A DNA stretch of 64,000 nucleotides, from positions 224,741 through 288,740 of the forward strand of contig NZ_JAGIAV010000008.1 in assembly GCF_017744675.1 (NCBI RefSeq), written 5' to 3'. A program made the translations under genes and the position numbers. This stretch comes from Flavobacterium sp. (lineage in GTDB: Bacteria; Bacteroidota; Bacteroidia; Flavobacteriales; Flavobacteriaceae). Numbering within the stretch: the stretch's first letter is position 1; every line of letters starts with the position of its first letter. Shown piece by piece: positions 25,432 to 34,041 of this stretch. Under the pieces are notes generated by a model. That model saw nothing but the letters and a program-made list of their open reading frames with translations. It was not told where the DNA came from and did not search any database.

Positions 25432-26331
25432 ATGACTAAAATCACTATAAAAGAAACCCAAAATCCAACTATTCTAAAGTTTGAATTTGATGATTTCATT
25501 ACTCAAAATCAAAACTTTGAGTTCAAAAATATTGACGAGGCACAAGCTTCTCCCCTAGCACAACAATTATTCTATTTACCGTTTGTTAAAACAGTTTATA
25601 TTTCTGGAAATTTCATCGCTATCGAAAGATATAGCATTGTAGATTGGGACGATGTAAAAGACGCTGTTGCAGAGCAAATCAGTGCTTTTGTTGACAAAGG
25701 CGGCGTTATCATTAAAATTGACGAAACAAAACCTAAAAAACAGCCTATTACGGTATACGGAGAAATGACTCCAAATCCTTCTGCATTGAAATTTGTAGTA
25801 AGCAGAATGCTTACTCGTACCGCCGTAGAATATAAAAATATTGACCAGACGGCTTCTTCTCCTTTAGCTCAGGAATTGTTCAAATTCCCTTATGTAAAAG
25901 AAGTTTTCATTGACGAAAATTATATTTCGGTTACAAAATATGAAATCAATAACTGGGATGAGATTACTTTAGAATTAAGAACATTCATCAAACAATTTAT
26001 AGAAAATGGAGGAACTGTTTTAGACGAAAGTTTAATCCAGACCGCTACCAAAAATGAAGCTACAAAAGATGAAGCTTTTGATAAATTGGATGTTACTTCT
26101 CAACAAATCATTAATATCTTAGAAGAATATGTAAAACCAGCAGTAGCTGCTGATGGCGGAAACATTGCTTTTGAATCTTATAATGAAGACGACAAAACAG
26201 TAAAAGTATTATTGCAAGGTGCTTGCAGCGGTTGTCCTTCATCTACATTTACTTTAAAAAGCGGTATCGAAAATATGCTAAAAAGCATGCTAAATGATGA
26301 AGCCATAAAAGTAGAAGCGGTAAATGCTTAA
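25432..26331 (+). CDS. NifU-family iron-sulfur scaffold with two Nfu N-terminal domains
   Basis: Nfu proteins carry a 4Fe-4S cluster on a CxxC motif and pass it to apo-enzymes. The 299-residue product has the NifU C-terminal domain (about 221-297) with AADGGNIAFESY and C265/C268 in GACSGCPSS. Ahead of it are two copies of the Nfu N-terminal domain (about 3-95 and 105-195), each with a similar order: NPTILKFEF or NPSALKFVV, then ASPLAQQLFYLPFVK or SSPLAQELFKFPYVK. The duplication is usual in flavobacteria as far as I know. A terminator at 26352-26378 ends the transcript. Confidence 0.93.
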   Translation: MTKITIKETQNPTILKFEFDDFITQNQNFEFKNIDEAQASPLAQQLFYLPFVKTVYISGNFIAIERYSIVDWDDVKDAVAEQISAFVDKGGVIIKIDETKPKKQPITVYGEMTPNPSALKFVVSRMLTRTAVEYKNIDQTASSPLAQELFKFPYVKEVFIDENYISVTKYEINNWDEITLELRTFIKQFIENGGTVLDESLIQTATKNEATKDEAFDKLDVTSQQIINILEEYVKPAVAADGGNIAFESYNEDDKTVKVLLQGACSGCPSSTFTLKSGIENMLKSMLNDEAIKVEAVNA

Positions 26332-26351
26332 TTTTAAGCAAAACATTATCT

Positions 26352-26378
26352 AAAGCGTCTCATTGAGATGCTTTTTTT
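26352..26378 (+). terminator. Terminator of the NifU-family gene
   Basis: AAAGCGTCTC (26352-26361) and GAGATGCTTT (26365-26374) form a 10-bp stem with one G-T pair and a 3-base loop, followed by a T tract (to 26378). Confidence 0.8.
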
Positions 26379-26475
26379 ATTATTAAACATTAAATATCAA
26401 TTATTTACCATTAAAAAAACGAGTAATTCTATAAAATTAATTAATATTGTATTCTTAACCAATTAATTAAAAACC

Positions 26476-26883
26476 ATGGGACTATCTTCATTTTTTAAAA
26501 ATTTATTCGGCTCAACCAAAGAGTCTGTAACCGAATTGGCTAATAATGCCGAAAGTACTTTTGAACAGGCAAAAGAAGCGGCTGCACCGTATATCGAGAA
26601 AGCTGAAGCTTTTGCAGAAGAAACAATTGAAAAAGTAAAAGAGGTTTCAGAACCTATTATTGACCAAGCAGCAGACTATGCCGAAAAAGCAAAAGATACC
26701 GTAAGCGAATATGCTGACAAAGCTGCTAAGGCGGTAAATGACGCGGTCGATTCTGTAAAAGAAAAAACAGCTTCTTTGGCTACTGAAACACCAGAAACTA
26801 TTACTGAAACTGTTGTTGATGAAAGCGAAAAATCTGTAGCAGAAGCAGAAGAAATAGCAGACGACGCTGTCGAGAAGGCTTAA
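26476..26883 (+). CDS. Small amphipathic-helix protein (LEA/apolipoprotein-like)
   Basis: The 135-residue product has no signal peptide. After a short hydrophobic start (MGLSSFFKNLFG) it is almost all Ala/Glu/Lys helix with 11-residue-like periodicity, such as YIEKAEAFAEETIEKVKE and YAEKAKDTVSEYADKAAKA. Such repeats occur in LEA proteins, perilipin-like and YtxH-type stress proteins that coat membranes or protect proteins. I do not recognise a named family. It lies between two terminators, so it is transcribed alone. The composition is very rich in acidic residues at the C-terminus. Confidence 0.6.
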   Translation: MGLSSFFKNLFGSTKESVTELANNAESTFEQAKEAAAPYIEKAEAFAEETIEKVKEVSEPIIDQAADYAEKAKDTVSEYADKAAKAVNDAVDSVKEKTASLATETPETITETVVDESEKSVAEAEEIADDAVEKA

Positions 26884-26913
26884 AACATACTTTTCTGATA
26901 ATGCAAATATTTT

Positions 26914-26921
26914 TATATTTG
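26914..26921 (+). promoter_or_regulatory. -7-like box upstream of the mscS terminator hairpin
   Basis: TATATTTG matches TAnnTTTG, 48 bases before the mscS ATG at 26970. A strong hairpin with a T tract (26935-26958) lies between this box and the start codon, so transcription from here would meet a terminator within its first bases. Confidence 0.35.
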
Positions 26922-26934
26922 CAGTACTAATATA

Positions 26935-26958
26935 CCTTCTCTTTGAGAAGGTTTTTTT
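26935..26958 (+). terminator. Terminator just before mscS
   Basis: CCTTCTC (26935-26941), loop TTT and GAGAAGG (26945-26951) form a 7-bp GC-containing stem followed by seven T (26952-26958). It ends the small helical protein gene and lies only 11 bases before the mscS ATG. Confidence 0.85.
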
Positions 26959-26969
26959 ATTTTAAAATC

Positions 26970-27782
26970 ATGAACATTAGCCCAGAACAAGTCAGTAAAT
27001 ACATAACTAGATTTATTGACATTTTAGTTGATTATTCACCAAAACTGATTTCTGCATTTTTAATCTTATTTGTTGGTTTATACGCCATCAGACTAATTAA
27101 TCGAATTATTAGAAAAATAATGATTCAGCGAAATCTAGATCCAACGCTTACAAAATTCTTATCTGATATTTTATTGTGGGCACTAAGAATATTATTGTTT
27201 GTAACCTTTATTTCTAAATTAGGAATAGAAACTTCTTCTTTCGTAGCTATTTTAGGAGCAATGGGTCTTGCTGTTGGTTTATCCTTGCAAGGATCACTTT
27301 CTAATTTTGCTGGCGGAATGCTTATCATTGTTTTCAAACCCTTTAAAGTTGGAGATACAATAGAAGCGCAAGGCGTTGTAGCAACTGTTCTTGAAATTCA
27401 GATTTTTGTAACCAAAATGCTTACAGCAAATAACCAAACCGTATTTGTACCTAATGGTTCTTTATCCAACGGAAACATCATCAATTACTCAATGCAAGGG
27501 GAAAGAAGAGCCGATTTGACTTTTGCCATTTCTTATGATTCTGACATTAAAAAGGCAAAGGAAATTCTTTTGGGGGTTTTAAACAATAATCCTAAAGTAT
27601 TGAAGAAACCTGCTCCTGAGGTTTTTGTAAAAAATCTATCTGCAAGTTCTATTGATTTTGCTGTTCGTCCTTGGGCCAAAAATGCCAATTACGGAGCTGT
27701 TTTTTCTGAAACATTAGAGAACTGCAAAACAGCTTTGGATGAAGCAGGAATTGCTATTCAACCGTATACGATTCAGAAATAA
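26970..27782 (+). CDS. Small-conductance mechanosensitive channel of the MscS family
   Basis: MscS channels open under membrane tension and release solutes during osmotic downshock. The 270-residue product has three membrane helices (about 18-45, 60-82 and 86-115). The pore helix (LGAMGLAVGLSLQGSLSNFAGG) has the Gly/Ala packing of MscS TM3. The beta domain follows (VFKPFKVGDTIEAQGVVATVLEI) and a cytoplasmic cage ends at IQPYTI. The start at 26970 (MNISPEQ) is chosen over an ATG at 26943 that lies inside the preceding terminator hairpin. Confidence 0.9.
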   Translation: MNISPEQVSKYITRFIDILVDYSPKLISAFLILFVGLYAIRLINRIIRKIMIQRNLDPTLTKFLSDILLWALRILLFVTFISKLGIETSSFVAILGAMGLAVGLSLQGSLSNFAGGMLIIVFKPFKVGDTIEAQGVVATVLEIQIFVTKMLTANNQTVFVPNGSLSNGNIINYSMQGERRADLTFAISYDSDIKKAKEILLGVLNNNPKVLKKPAPEVFVKNLSASSIDFAVRPWAKNANYGAVFSETLENCKTALDEAGIAIQPYTIQK

Positions 27783-27820
27783 CCCATTAGAATATTTATT
27801 CTATTTCTAAAATCAGTTAT

Positions 27821-27847
27821 CCTAACAGGTTTCAAAAACCTGTTAGG
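27821..27847. repeat. 12-bp perfect inverted repeat after mscS
   Basis: CCTAACAGGTTT (27821-27832) and AAACCTGTTAGG (27836-27847) with a 3-base loop. No T tract follows, so it may be a weak terminator of mscS or a dispersed palindrome. Confidence 0.6.
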
Positions 27848-27888
27848 TATAAATATTAAGACTACTTATTTCTTTAATACGGCAAATT

Positions 27889-28064
27889 AACTACGCTAGG
27901 AGTTGATGGGTTGGTAAAAGGTTTAGTCTAGCATTGTTTGTTATTCCTTAGGAAAACTTGATTTATGCAGATAACATCATTAAAACCGTTAAATCAAACG
28001 TTCCTACGGAACGTATCGTTCTCAATTCAAATTTAATTCACCGACCAGACATTTCTACGAAATG
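27889..28064 (-). repeat. Composite palindromic repeat, diverged inverted copy of the 57832-58007 element
   Basis: Read on the + strand, this region aligns with the reverse complement of 57832-58007 along its whole length of about 176 bases. The order of marks is the same: AACTACGCTAGGAGTT, GGTTGGTA, TTCCTTAGGAA, ATGCA, ATCAAACGTTCCTACGGAACGTA, TTCAAAT, ACCGACCA and CATTTCTACGAAATG. It fills most of the gap between mscS and tsaB and encodes no credible protein. The small palindromes (27889-27904, 27944-27954, 27999-28013 and 28050-28064) are kept though several bases differ. Confidence 0.7.
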
Positions 28065-28079
28065 AAACTGTCCTGCTTT

Positions 28080-28751
28080 TTATTGTTTTTTTGGAGGAGC
28101 AATCATAAAATCTTTTAGATAATAAGGTTCAAAATAAGCGACATCTACAGTGTCGCTTTTTTGATACTTATCAAAACTGATTTTACTCATTGCTTGCGCT
28201 GAAGGATATTTTATATCTTCCAAAAACACAAAGTTATCTTTAGTCAATACAGGTTTACATTTATCGGCACAATCGCCAACAAAATAAAGCTTTTCGTTAT
28301 ATTCTTGAAATGAATTTTCATCGATAATTTCAGCTTGAATGGCTCTTTCAACCGTTAAATCTGAATTAAAAATAGCACTGTACACTTCCATACGGCGCGC
28401 ATCCAACATCGGTATAATTTTACCATCTGTAACTCCAGCTTGAGAAGCTAGAGTTTGCAAGGTATCGATAGCAATCAAAGGAATATTTAAAGCATAACAC
28501 AATCCTTTTGCAGCCGAAACACCAATTCTTAAACCAGTATATGACCCTGGACCTTGGCTAACCGCAACAGCTTTTAAGTCATGCGGAGATATTCCCGCTT
28601 TTGCTATTGCTTCTTCAATAAAAACATGAAGTTTTTCGGCATGCGAATATCCTTCATCTGCCAATTCGCTGCAAACAATGGTCTGACCATCTTTTGCAAT
28701 AGATACAGAACAATTTTTGGTAGCCGTTTCGATATTGAGAATAAAAGACAA
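28080..28751 (-). CDS. tsaB: TsaB, tRNA threonylcarbamoyladenosine biosynthesis protein
   Basis: TsaB works with TsaD and TsaE to transfer a threonylcarbamoyl group to A37 of tRNAs that read ANN codons. The 223-residue product has the ASKHA-type N-terminus ILNIETATKNCSVSI and the conserved segment VAVSQGPGSYTGLRIGVSAAKGLCYA. Residues about 110-220 form the second half and diverge as usual. Length is normal. It follows the adaptor gene of the exporter by 33 bases on the same strand and may be partly read from that operon. Confidence 0.93.
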   Translation of the reverse strand: MSFILNIETATKNCSVSIAKDGQTIVCSELADEGYSHAEKLHVFIEEAIAKAGISPHDLKAVAVSQGPGSYTGLRIGVSAAKGLCYALNIPLIAIDTLQTLASQAGVTDGKIIPMLDARRMEVYSAIFNSDLTVERAIQAEIIDENSFQEYNEKLYFVGDCADKCKPVLTKDNFVFLEDIKYPSAQAMSKISFDKYQKSDTVDVAYFEPYYLKDFMIAPPKKQ

Positions 28752-28784
28752 AGTATTAAATTTTAAATTGATTGTGGTATTATA

Positions 28785-30077
28785 TTATTTCTTCGGAGCT
28801 TCGGCTTTCTTAAGCTTTACTTTATCTCCAGAATTTAGTTCTTTAGAAACTGTTGTATACGGCCCTGTAATAACAACATCACCTGGTTTTAGACCAGACA
28901 TTACTTCAATATTAGTATCGTCTTGAATTCCGGTTTTAATAATTCTAATTTTTGCTTTATCTCCAACTTTAACAAAAACACATTCGAATTTTTTGTCGCT
29001 TTTTGGAGCTGCTTTTTTATCTTCATTCGGATCTTCAACTTTAAAATCTTTTACAGCAGTAGTATCCGATTTTACCACAACAGAACTAATTGGCACCGCC
29101 AACACATTGTTTTTTGTTGTTGTAATAATATCAACCGTAGCCGTCATTCCAGGTCTGAAAGGAGAATAAGTGCTTGGTTTTCCTTCTAACAAATCTTGAT
29201 AAGATTCTTTTAAAATACGAACTTTAACTTTAAAATTCGTTACCTGATCTGAAGTCAATGTTGTACTCGCAGAATTAGAAATACTGGTTACTACTCCTTT
29301 GAATTTCTTTTTTAAGTAAGCATCAACTTCAACATTTGCTTCGTCACCAATTTTAATTTTTACAATGTCATTTTCATTTACATCAACTTCAACTTCCATA
29401 TTGTTTAGGTTAGCTACACGCAAAAGTTCTGTTCCTGCCATTTGCTGTGTTCCTAAAACCCTTTCTCCCAATTCTACATTCAAAACAGAAATGGTTCCGT
29501 CTGCAGGAGAATAAATTGTTGTACGCCCTAAATTGTCTCGGGCTTCTGTAACAGATGCCGAAGCACTTTGTACATTGTAATAAGAACTTTGTTTTGTTGC
29601 TTTTGCAACTTCAAAAGTAGAAATGGCTTTATCCCAATCTGATTTTGAGATTACACCTTTATCATATAATATTTTATTACGTTCGTAATTTGCTTTTGCC
29701 TCTCTATAACTTGCGTCAGATTGAGTAAGACTTGCTTTTGTTCCGGCCAAATTCGCAACAGATCTTTCTAATCCTGAGGTGTACAAATCGGGATTTATTT
29801 TTACTAATAAATCGCCTTTTTTAACCACTTGCCCTTCTTTTACATTTAATGAAATAATCTCACCCGAAACCATCGAAGCAATTTTAATTTCAATTTCAGG
29901 CTGGATTTTACCTGTTGCAGAAACAGTCTCAACAATTGTCGAAGCCGTTACTTTTGCAGTTTCTACCTCTTTTCCTTCGTCTTTATTTCCAATTAATCCA
30001 GCCTTCGAAAGACCAACCAAAGCTACAATAAGAACCGCAGCCGCACCTAATAAGAAATAAACAGTTTTTTTTGACAT
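28785..30077 (-). CDS. Periplasmic adaptor (HlyD/MacA-like) of a tripartite exporter, distal copy
   Basis: The 430-residue membrane fusion protein has one N-terminal membrane helix (about 5-25). The barrel-sandwich/lipoyl half follows (IASMVSGEIISLNVKEGQVVKKGD), then a coiled-coil hairpin (about 100-165), the second lipoyl half (IYSPADGTISVLNVELGERV) and a C-terminal membrane-proximal domain. A charged insert of about 25 residues near 345-370 (FKVEDPNEDKKAAPKSDKK) is unusual. It links an inner-membrane transporter to the TolC-like channel encoded directly upstream (6 bases). The second adaptor gene (31615) is its paralogue. Confidence 0.88.
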   Translation of the reverse strand: MSKKTVYFLLGAAAVLIVALVGLSKAGLIGNKDEGKEVETAKVTASTIVETVSATGKIQPEIEIKIASMVSGEIISLNVKEGQVVKKGDLLVKINPDLYTSGLERSVANLAGTKASLTQSDASYREAKANYERNKILYDKGVISKSDWDKAISTFEVAKATKQSSYYNVQSASASVTEARDNLGRTTIYSPADGTISVLNVELGERVLGTQQMAGTELLRVANLNNMEVEVDVNENDIVKIKIGDEANVEVDAYLKKKFKGVVTSISNSASTTLTSDQVTNFKVKVRILKESYQDLLEGKPSTYSPFRPGMTATVDIITTTKNNVLAVPISSVVVKSDTTAVKDFKVEDPNEDKKAAPKSDKKFECVFVKVGDKAKIRIIKTGIQDDTNIEVMSGLKPGDVVITGPYTTVSKELNSGDKVKLKKAEAPKK

Positions 30078-30083
30078 AATAAA

Positions 30084-31535
30084 TTATTTTGTAGGAATTG
30101 GAACAATTGGAATTCCAAAATAGAATTCAAGAATTTTTATTTTAAATATATAATCATATTTCGTTCTAATAACTTCAGATTGTGCATTTGTCAACAACGT
30201 CTGTGCTTGCGTGAAATCAAATGAGTTCATTAAGCCAACATCATATTTTTCCTTTGCATAATTGTATGCCTGTTGCCTAGCTTCTAAAGTTACTGTTGCG
30301 GCTTCATAAGTATTTAAGGCTCCTTTTGCATTTGTAAAAGCAGTGTAAACGTTACGTTGCAAATCTAAACTTTTTTGCTCTAAATCTATTTTAGATTTCT
30401 CTAAACTTACTTTATTTCGTTCAACATTATTTCTAACTGAGAATCCATTGAAAATTGGAACAGAAAGCTGAAGACCAAATGACTGTCCTTTATTATCACT
30501 AAATTGATCTAAAATTGGCCTTGCATTTCCTGTAACAGTCGAGTAATTATCTGTTAATACAGCTTGATTTGTTCCTTGAACATAACCTATTTGAGTAGTT
30601 GGATTTACTGGATCGATAGCTCTACCTGTAATAATATCAGAGTAACTTGCTCTTGTATTAAAATTATAGAAAGCACTTAGAGTCGGCTGATAAGCTCCTT
30701 TTGCTATTGCCACATTTTTCTCAGCAATTTCAAGATTGGTTTGTGCCAGTTTTAATTCAGTTCTAGTTTCTTTTGCTTTATTATAAATATCAATTGGGCT
30801 TTGTGCCATGATATTATTTTCATCCTTCGCATTTGTATCATCAACAACGTCAAAATCGGCAAATTCTTTAAGCTGTAAAAGCTGTGCCAAACTCAATTTT
30901 GAAATAAGTAAATTATTCTCAGAAACTGCAATATTTTGCCTATCGGTTGCTATAGTTGCTTTCAAATCAAATAAATCACCGCGAGGAATTGTTCCGGCAC
31001 TTACCATTTCTTCAGAACGCTTTAAACGTTTTTCATCAATAGAAAGCTGTTCTGTTTTGATTTTTAAATCTTCTTTATAGCCCAAAATTTGAAGAAAAGC
31101 ATTAGCAACGTTCAACGAAACATCTTCCTGCATTTTCAATAATTGATATTGAGATGCAATAATAGCAAGTTTTGTTCGTCTATATGTATTTTGGTTTTGC
31201 AGACCTCTGTAAATATCAACTCCAGCATTTAAGCCTACAGATGAGTACTGAGTTGTCTGATTACGCAAAACACCTGTAGTCACATCCTGGTTCAAACCAA
31301 TATTCCATGAATGCGATGCATTTCCGTTTAATGTTGGAAGATATCTACCAAAAGCGTCCTTTTTATTTATTTCAGCATTTTGAACATCTAATTCCGAATT
31401 TTTAATCGTGATATTATTATCCAATGCATATCGCACACATTCCTCTAATGTCCATTGTTTTGTCTGTGCTTGGCCTGATAAACCAAATCCAAAAAGCATG
31501 GCAAAAACAAGACTATTTATTTTATTTATTTTCAT
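30084..31535 (-). CDS. TolC-family outer-membrane channel
   Basis: The 483-residue product has a signal peptide (ending SGQAQ) and the TolC two-repeat pattern. WTLEECVRYALDNNITIKN opens the first half. There are long coiled coils at about 155-215 and 375-440, and the last part contains YNYAKEKYDVGLMNSFDFTQAQ. The start at 31535 gives a proper signal peptide; a longer frame to 31580 would add a non-signal extension. A -7 box at 31569-31576 suggests an internal promoter separating TolC and the distal adaptor from the rest of the operon. Confidence 0.9.
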   Translation of the reverse strand: MKINKINSLVFAMLFGFGLSGQAQTKQWTLEECVRYALDNNITIKNSELDVQNAEINKKDAFGRYLPTLNGNASHSWNIGLNQDVTTGVLRNQTTQYSSVGLNAGVDIYRGLQNQNTYRRTKLAIIASQYQLLKMQEDVSLNVANAFLQILGYKEDLKIKTEQLSIDEKRLKRSEEMVSAGTIPRGDLFDLKATIATDRQNIAVSENNLLISKLSLAQLLQLKEFADFDVVDDTNAKDENNIMAQSPIDIYNKAKETRTELKLAQTNLEIAEKNVAIAKGAYQPTLSAFYNFNTRASYSDIITGRAIDPVNPTTQIGYVQGTNQAVLTDNYSTVTGNARPILDQFSDNKGQSFGLQLSVPIFNGFSVRNNVERNKVSLEKSKIDLEQKSLDLQRNVYTAFTNAKGALNTYEAATVTLEARQQAYNYAKEKYDVGLMNSFDFTQAQTLLTNAQSEVIRTKYDYIFKIKILEFYFGIPIVPIPTK

Positions 31536-31568
31536 ATATTTTGAATGAAGCACCACCACGAAGGCATG

Positions 31569-31576
31569 CAAATTTA
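31569..31576 (-). promoter_or_regulatory. Putative -7 box upstream of the tolC-like gene
   Basis: The minus strand reads TAAATTTG, 33 bases before the ATG. The nearest TTG (31591-31593) is only 14 bases away, shorter than usual. Confidence 0.35.
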
Positions 31577-31614
31577 ACATTTTAAAAAACCAAAAACTTC
31601 TCTAAATAATCAAA

Positions 31615-32736
31615 TTATTTTTTATCCTTATCTCCTTCGTTAATCAAGCCCTGATTCCAGATTTTTATTTTATCTGTATCGTTTACACCGCTTTTAACTT
31701 GAACGTAGATTCCGTCACTAACCCCAAGAACCAAATCTCTTCTTTCAAATTTCTGTGGAGCCGTTTCAACTTCTACATAAGGCTTTTGTGTTTTTTTGTC
31801 AAATTGAACCAAAGATTCTTTTATTGCCAGCACTTTCTCTGCTTTCTCTAAAATGATAGAGGCATTGGCACTTAATCCTGCTCTAATAAAAGTGTCATCT
31901 CTGTTGATCATTTGCGCTTTTATTTCAAACTGTATTGCACCATTTTCGGTCACCCCTTTTGGAGCAATATAATTTAAAACTGCATCAAACTTTTTATTCT
32001 CGATAGCACCAATTGTAATCTCAATTGGCATATTTTCTTTGATTTTCCCAACTTCAGATTCATCAATTTTTCCAATAAAAATCATTCTTCCAACATCGGC
32101 AACACTTGCAATCGTAGTTCCTTCGTTAAAGTTATTACTTTCAATAACTTGATTTCCTACTTTTACAGGAACAGCTAGAACCATTCCATTAACCGTAGAA
32201 CGAATTAAAGTATTCGCATAACTCCCTAAAGAAGATGTTGTTCCTGTTTTAACGATGTCTAAACCTTGTTTTGCCGCAGCATAGTTTTGTTTTGCCTGAT
32301 TATAAGCCAACAATGCCGCATCATAATCATTGGCAGAAATTACATCTTTCTCAAACAATGTTTTTTGTCTCTTATAGATTTTTTCTTGATTATCTAAAGC
32401 TATTTTAGCGGTCTGCACCTGATTCTGAGAATTACTTACATTAGAAACATTTGCTACAACTCTAATTTTAGCAATCATATCTCCTGCTTTGATTTTTTCT
32501 CCAGCTTTGATGTACACTTCTTCAATAATCCCTGAGATATTTGGCTTAATTAAAATCTCTTCATCAGGCTGAATATTACCTGTCGCAATAGTATTTTTTA
32601 CGATGGTTTTAATTTCTGCTTTTTCCGTTTTAAATACAATCGGCGATTCTTGATTTTTAGCATACAAATAGTAAAGCGCGCCAAAAAAAACAATTGCGAT
32701 AAATATTAAAATGGTAACGGTTACTCCTTTTTTCAT
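31615..32736 (-). CDS. Periplasmic adaptor (HlyD/MacA-like) of a tripartite exporter, proximal copy
   Basis: The 373-residue membrane fusion protein has an N-terminal membrane helix (about 4-24). Its lipoyl halves include KPNISGIIEEVYIKAGEKIKAGD and LIRSTVNGMVLAVPVKVGNQV, with a hairpin between them (about 105-150) and a C-terminal domain ending WNQGLINEGDKDKK. It lies 37 bases downstream of two FtsX-like permease genes, as macA does beside macB. Its presence together with the second adaptor at 28785 means that one exporter locus has two adaptors. Confidence 0.87.
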   Translation of the reverse strand: MKKGVTVTILIFIAIVFFGALYYLYAKNQESPIVFKTEKAEIKTIVKNTIATGNIQPDEEILIKPNISGIIEEVYIKAGEKIKAGDMIAKIRVVANVSNVSNSQNQVQTAKIALDNQEKIYKRQKTLFEKDVISANDYDAALLAYNQAKQNYAAAKQGLDIVKTGTTSSLGSYANTLIRSTVNGMVLAVPVKVGNQVIESNNFNEGTTIASVADVGRMIFIGKIDESEVGKIKENMPIEITIGAIENKKFDAVLNYIAPKGVTENGAIQFEIKAQMINRDDTFIRAGLSANASIILEKAEKVLAIKESLVQFDKKTQKPYVEVETAPQKFERRDLVLGVSDGIYVQVKSGVNDTDKIKIWNQGLINEGDKDKK

Positions 32737-32773
32737 TTGTTCTTGGTTTAATCGATTTATTTTGATTGATAAT

Positions 32774-34039
32774 TTATTCTGTTCTTAATGCATCTACAGG
32801 TTTCACATTGATTGCTGTCTGTGCGGGGATGAATCCGGCTAGCAAACCAGATCCGACCAAGATAATTAATGCAACAAATACAACACCTAAATCTACAGTT
32901 GGATTCGCAAACATCGTATTTTCTCCTGGTGGCATAGAATCTAATGCCATATTTAAAAGTGCTATAATTCCTGTTGCAACAGCAATTCCGAGCATACCCG
33001 AAACAATCGTTAAAAATATAGACTCAGTCAGTATTTGCCCTCTAATGGCTCCAGGTGTTGCCCCTAAAGCTCTTCTAATTCCAATTTCTTTTGTACGTTC
33101 CTTAACCACAATTAGCATGATATTAGAAATTCCGATTACACCCGAAATCAAAACTAATGTTCCTACGAAATACGCAATCACTTTTAAAATATTAAATAAG
33201 CTCTGCACTTTATTAAACTGCTCATACAAATCAAAGTTTCCTACTGCTCTATCATCTGCAGGATTTATAGAATGCAATGATTTTATAATCTCTAAAATTT
33301 TAGGCTTTAAATCGGTTATAGAAGTTTCATCTTTTGCGGTAAGTGCCATCCATCCTACTTTATCACCATAATTAAAGGCTTGCTGAAAAGTTGTAAAAGG
33401 AATAAAAATATTCTTTTGTTCCTGCTCCGCATTTCCTCCTTGCTGTTTGGATTTATAAACTCCAACAACCATAAAATTGATGCTATTAATCTTGATATAC
33501 GTACCAACAGCTTCCTCTTCCTTACTGTAAAGTTCGCTGATAACACCTTTTCCTATTACGCAGACTTTTCTTCTTTGCTCAATATCCTGCTGATTTACAA
33601 ATCTACCTTTAATGATATCCATTGGCTGCTGTTTAATCAGTTCCGGATAATCGCCATAAATTGTAAAAGCAGAAGTTTTAGTGCCTCTTACTACGTTATT
33701 TGTTCCATTAAAATCACCTAACTGATTTCTTGGCGAAACGTATAATAAATCTGGCAATGCAGCTTTTAAAGCTGTTACATCACTATTTCTAAAATCATAA
33801 CGTCTTGTTTTGGGCAGACCTTTATATGCTTTTGATGTTGTCTGACTCCACATAAACATCGTATTAGTCGCAATTCCGTCAAAACCTTTTTTAATACCAT
33901 TTTCCAAACCATTACCTGCTGCAAGTAAAATTACCAAGATAAAAATGCCCCAAAAAACACCAAAAGCAGTCAGGATAGTCCTGAAAGGATTGGCGGTTAA
34001 GGCCTGTAAAATCTCGTCCCAATTATCTTTTTTAAACAT
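32774..34039 (-). CDS. MacB/FtsX-type ABC transporter permease, second copy
   Basis: The 421-residue inner-membrane protein has the MacB layout. One N-terminal helix (about 20-42, FGVFWGIFILVILLAAG) precedes a large periplasmic domain (about 60-275), which includes a MacB_PCD region. Three C-terminal helices follow (about 285-310, 335-360 and 385-410), with the FtsX motif VKERTKEIGIRRALGATPG. It has no ATPase domain; the ATPase is encoded at 35279-35980. The final segment FIPAQTAINVKPVDALRTE is the usual family end. Two non-identical permeases may form a heterodimer. Confidence 0.88.
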   Translation of the reverse strand: MFKKDNWDEILQALTANPFRTILTAFGVFWGIFILVILLAAGNGLENGIKKGFDGIATNTMFMWSQTTSKAYKGLPKTRRYDFRNSDVTALKAALPDLLYVSPRNQLGDFNGTNNVVRGTKTSAFTIYGDYPELIKQQPMDIIKGRFVNQQDIEQRRKVCVIGKGVISELYSKEEEAVGTYIKINSINFMVVGVYKSKQQGGNAEQEQKNIFIPFTTFQQAFNYGDKVGWMALTAKDETSITDLKPKILEIIKSLHSINPADDRAVGNFDLYEQFNKVQSLFNILKVIAYFVGTLVLISGVIGISNIMLIVVKERTKEIGIRRALGATPGAIRGQILTESIFLTIVSGMLGIAVATGIIALLNMALDSMPPGENTMFANPTVDLGVVFVALIILVGSGLLAGFIPAQTAINVKPVDALRTE

Positions 34040-34041
34040 AA

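Noticed and set aside
27783..28079. tRNA or small RNA gene in the mscS-tsaB gap
   Set aside because: No cloverleaf or anticodon arm could be formed; the palindromes are explained by the dispersed repeat.
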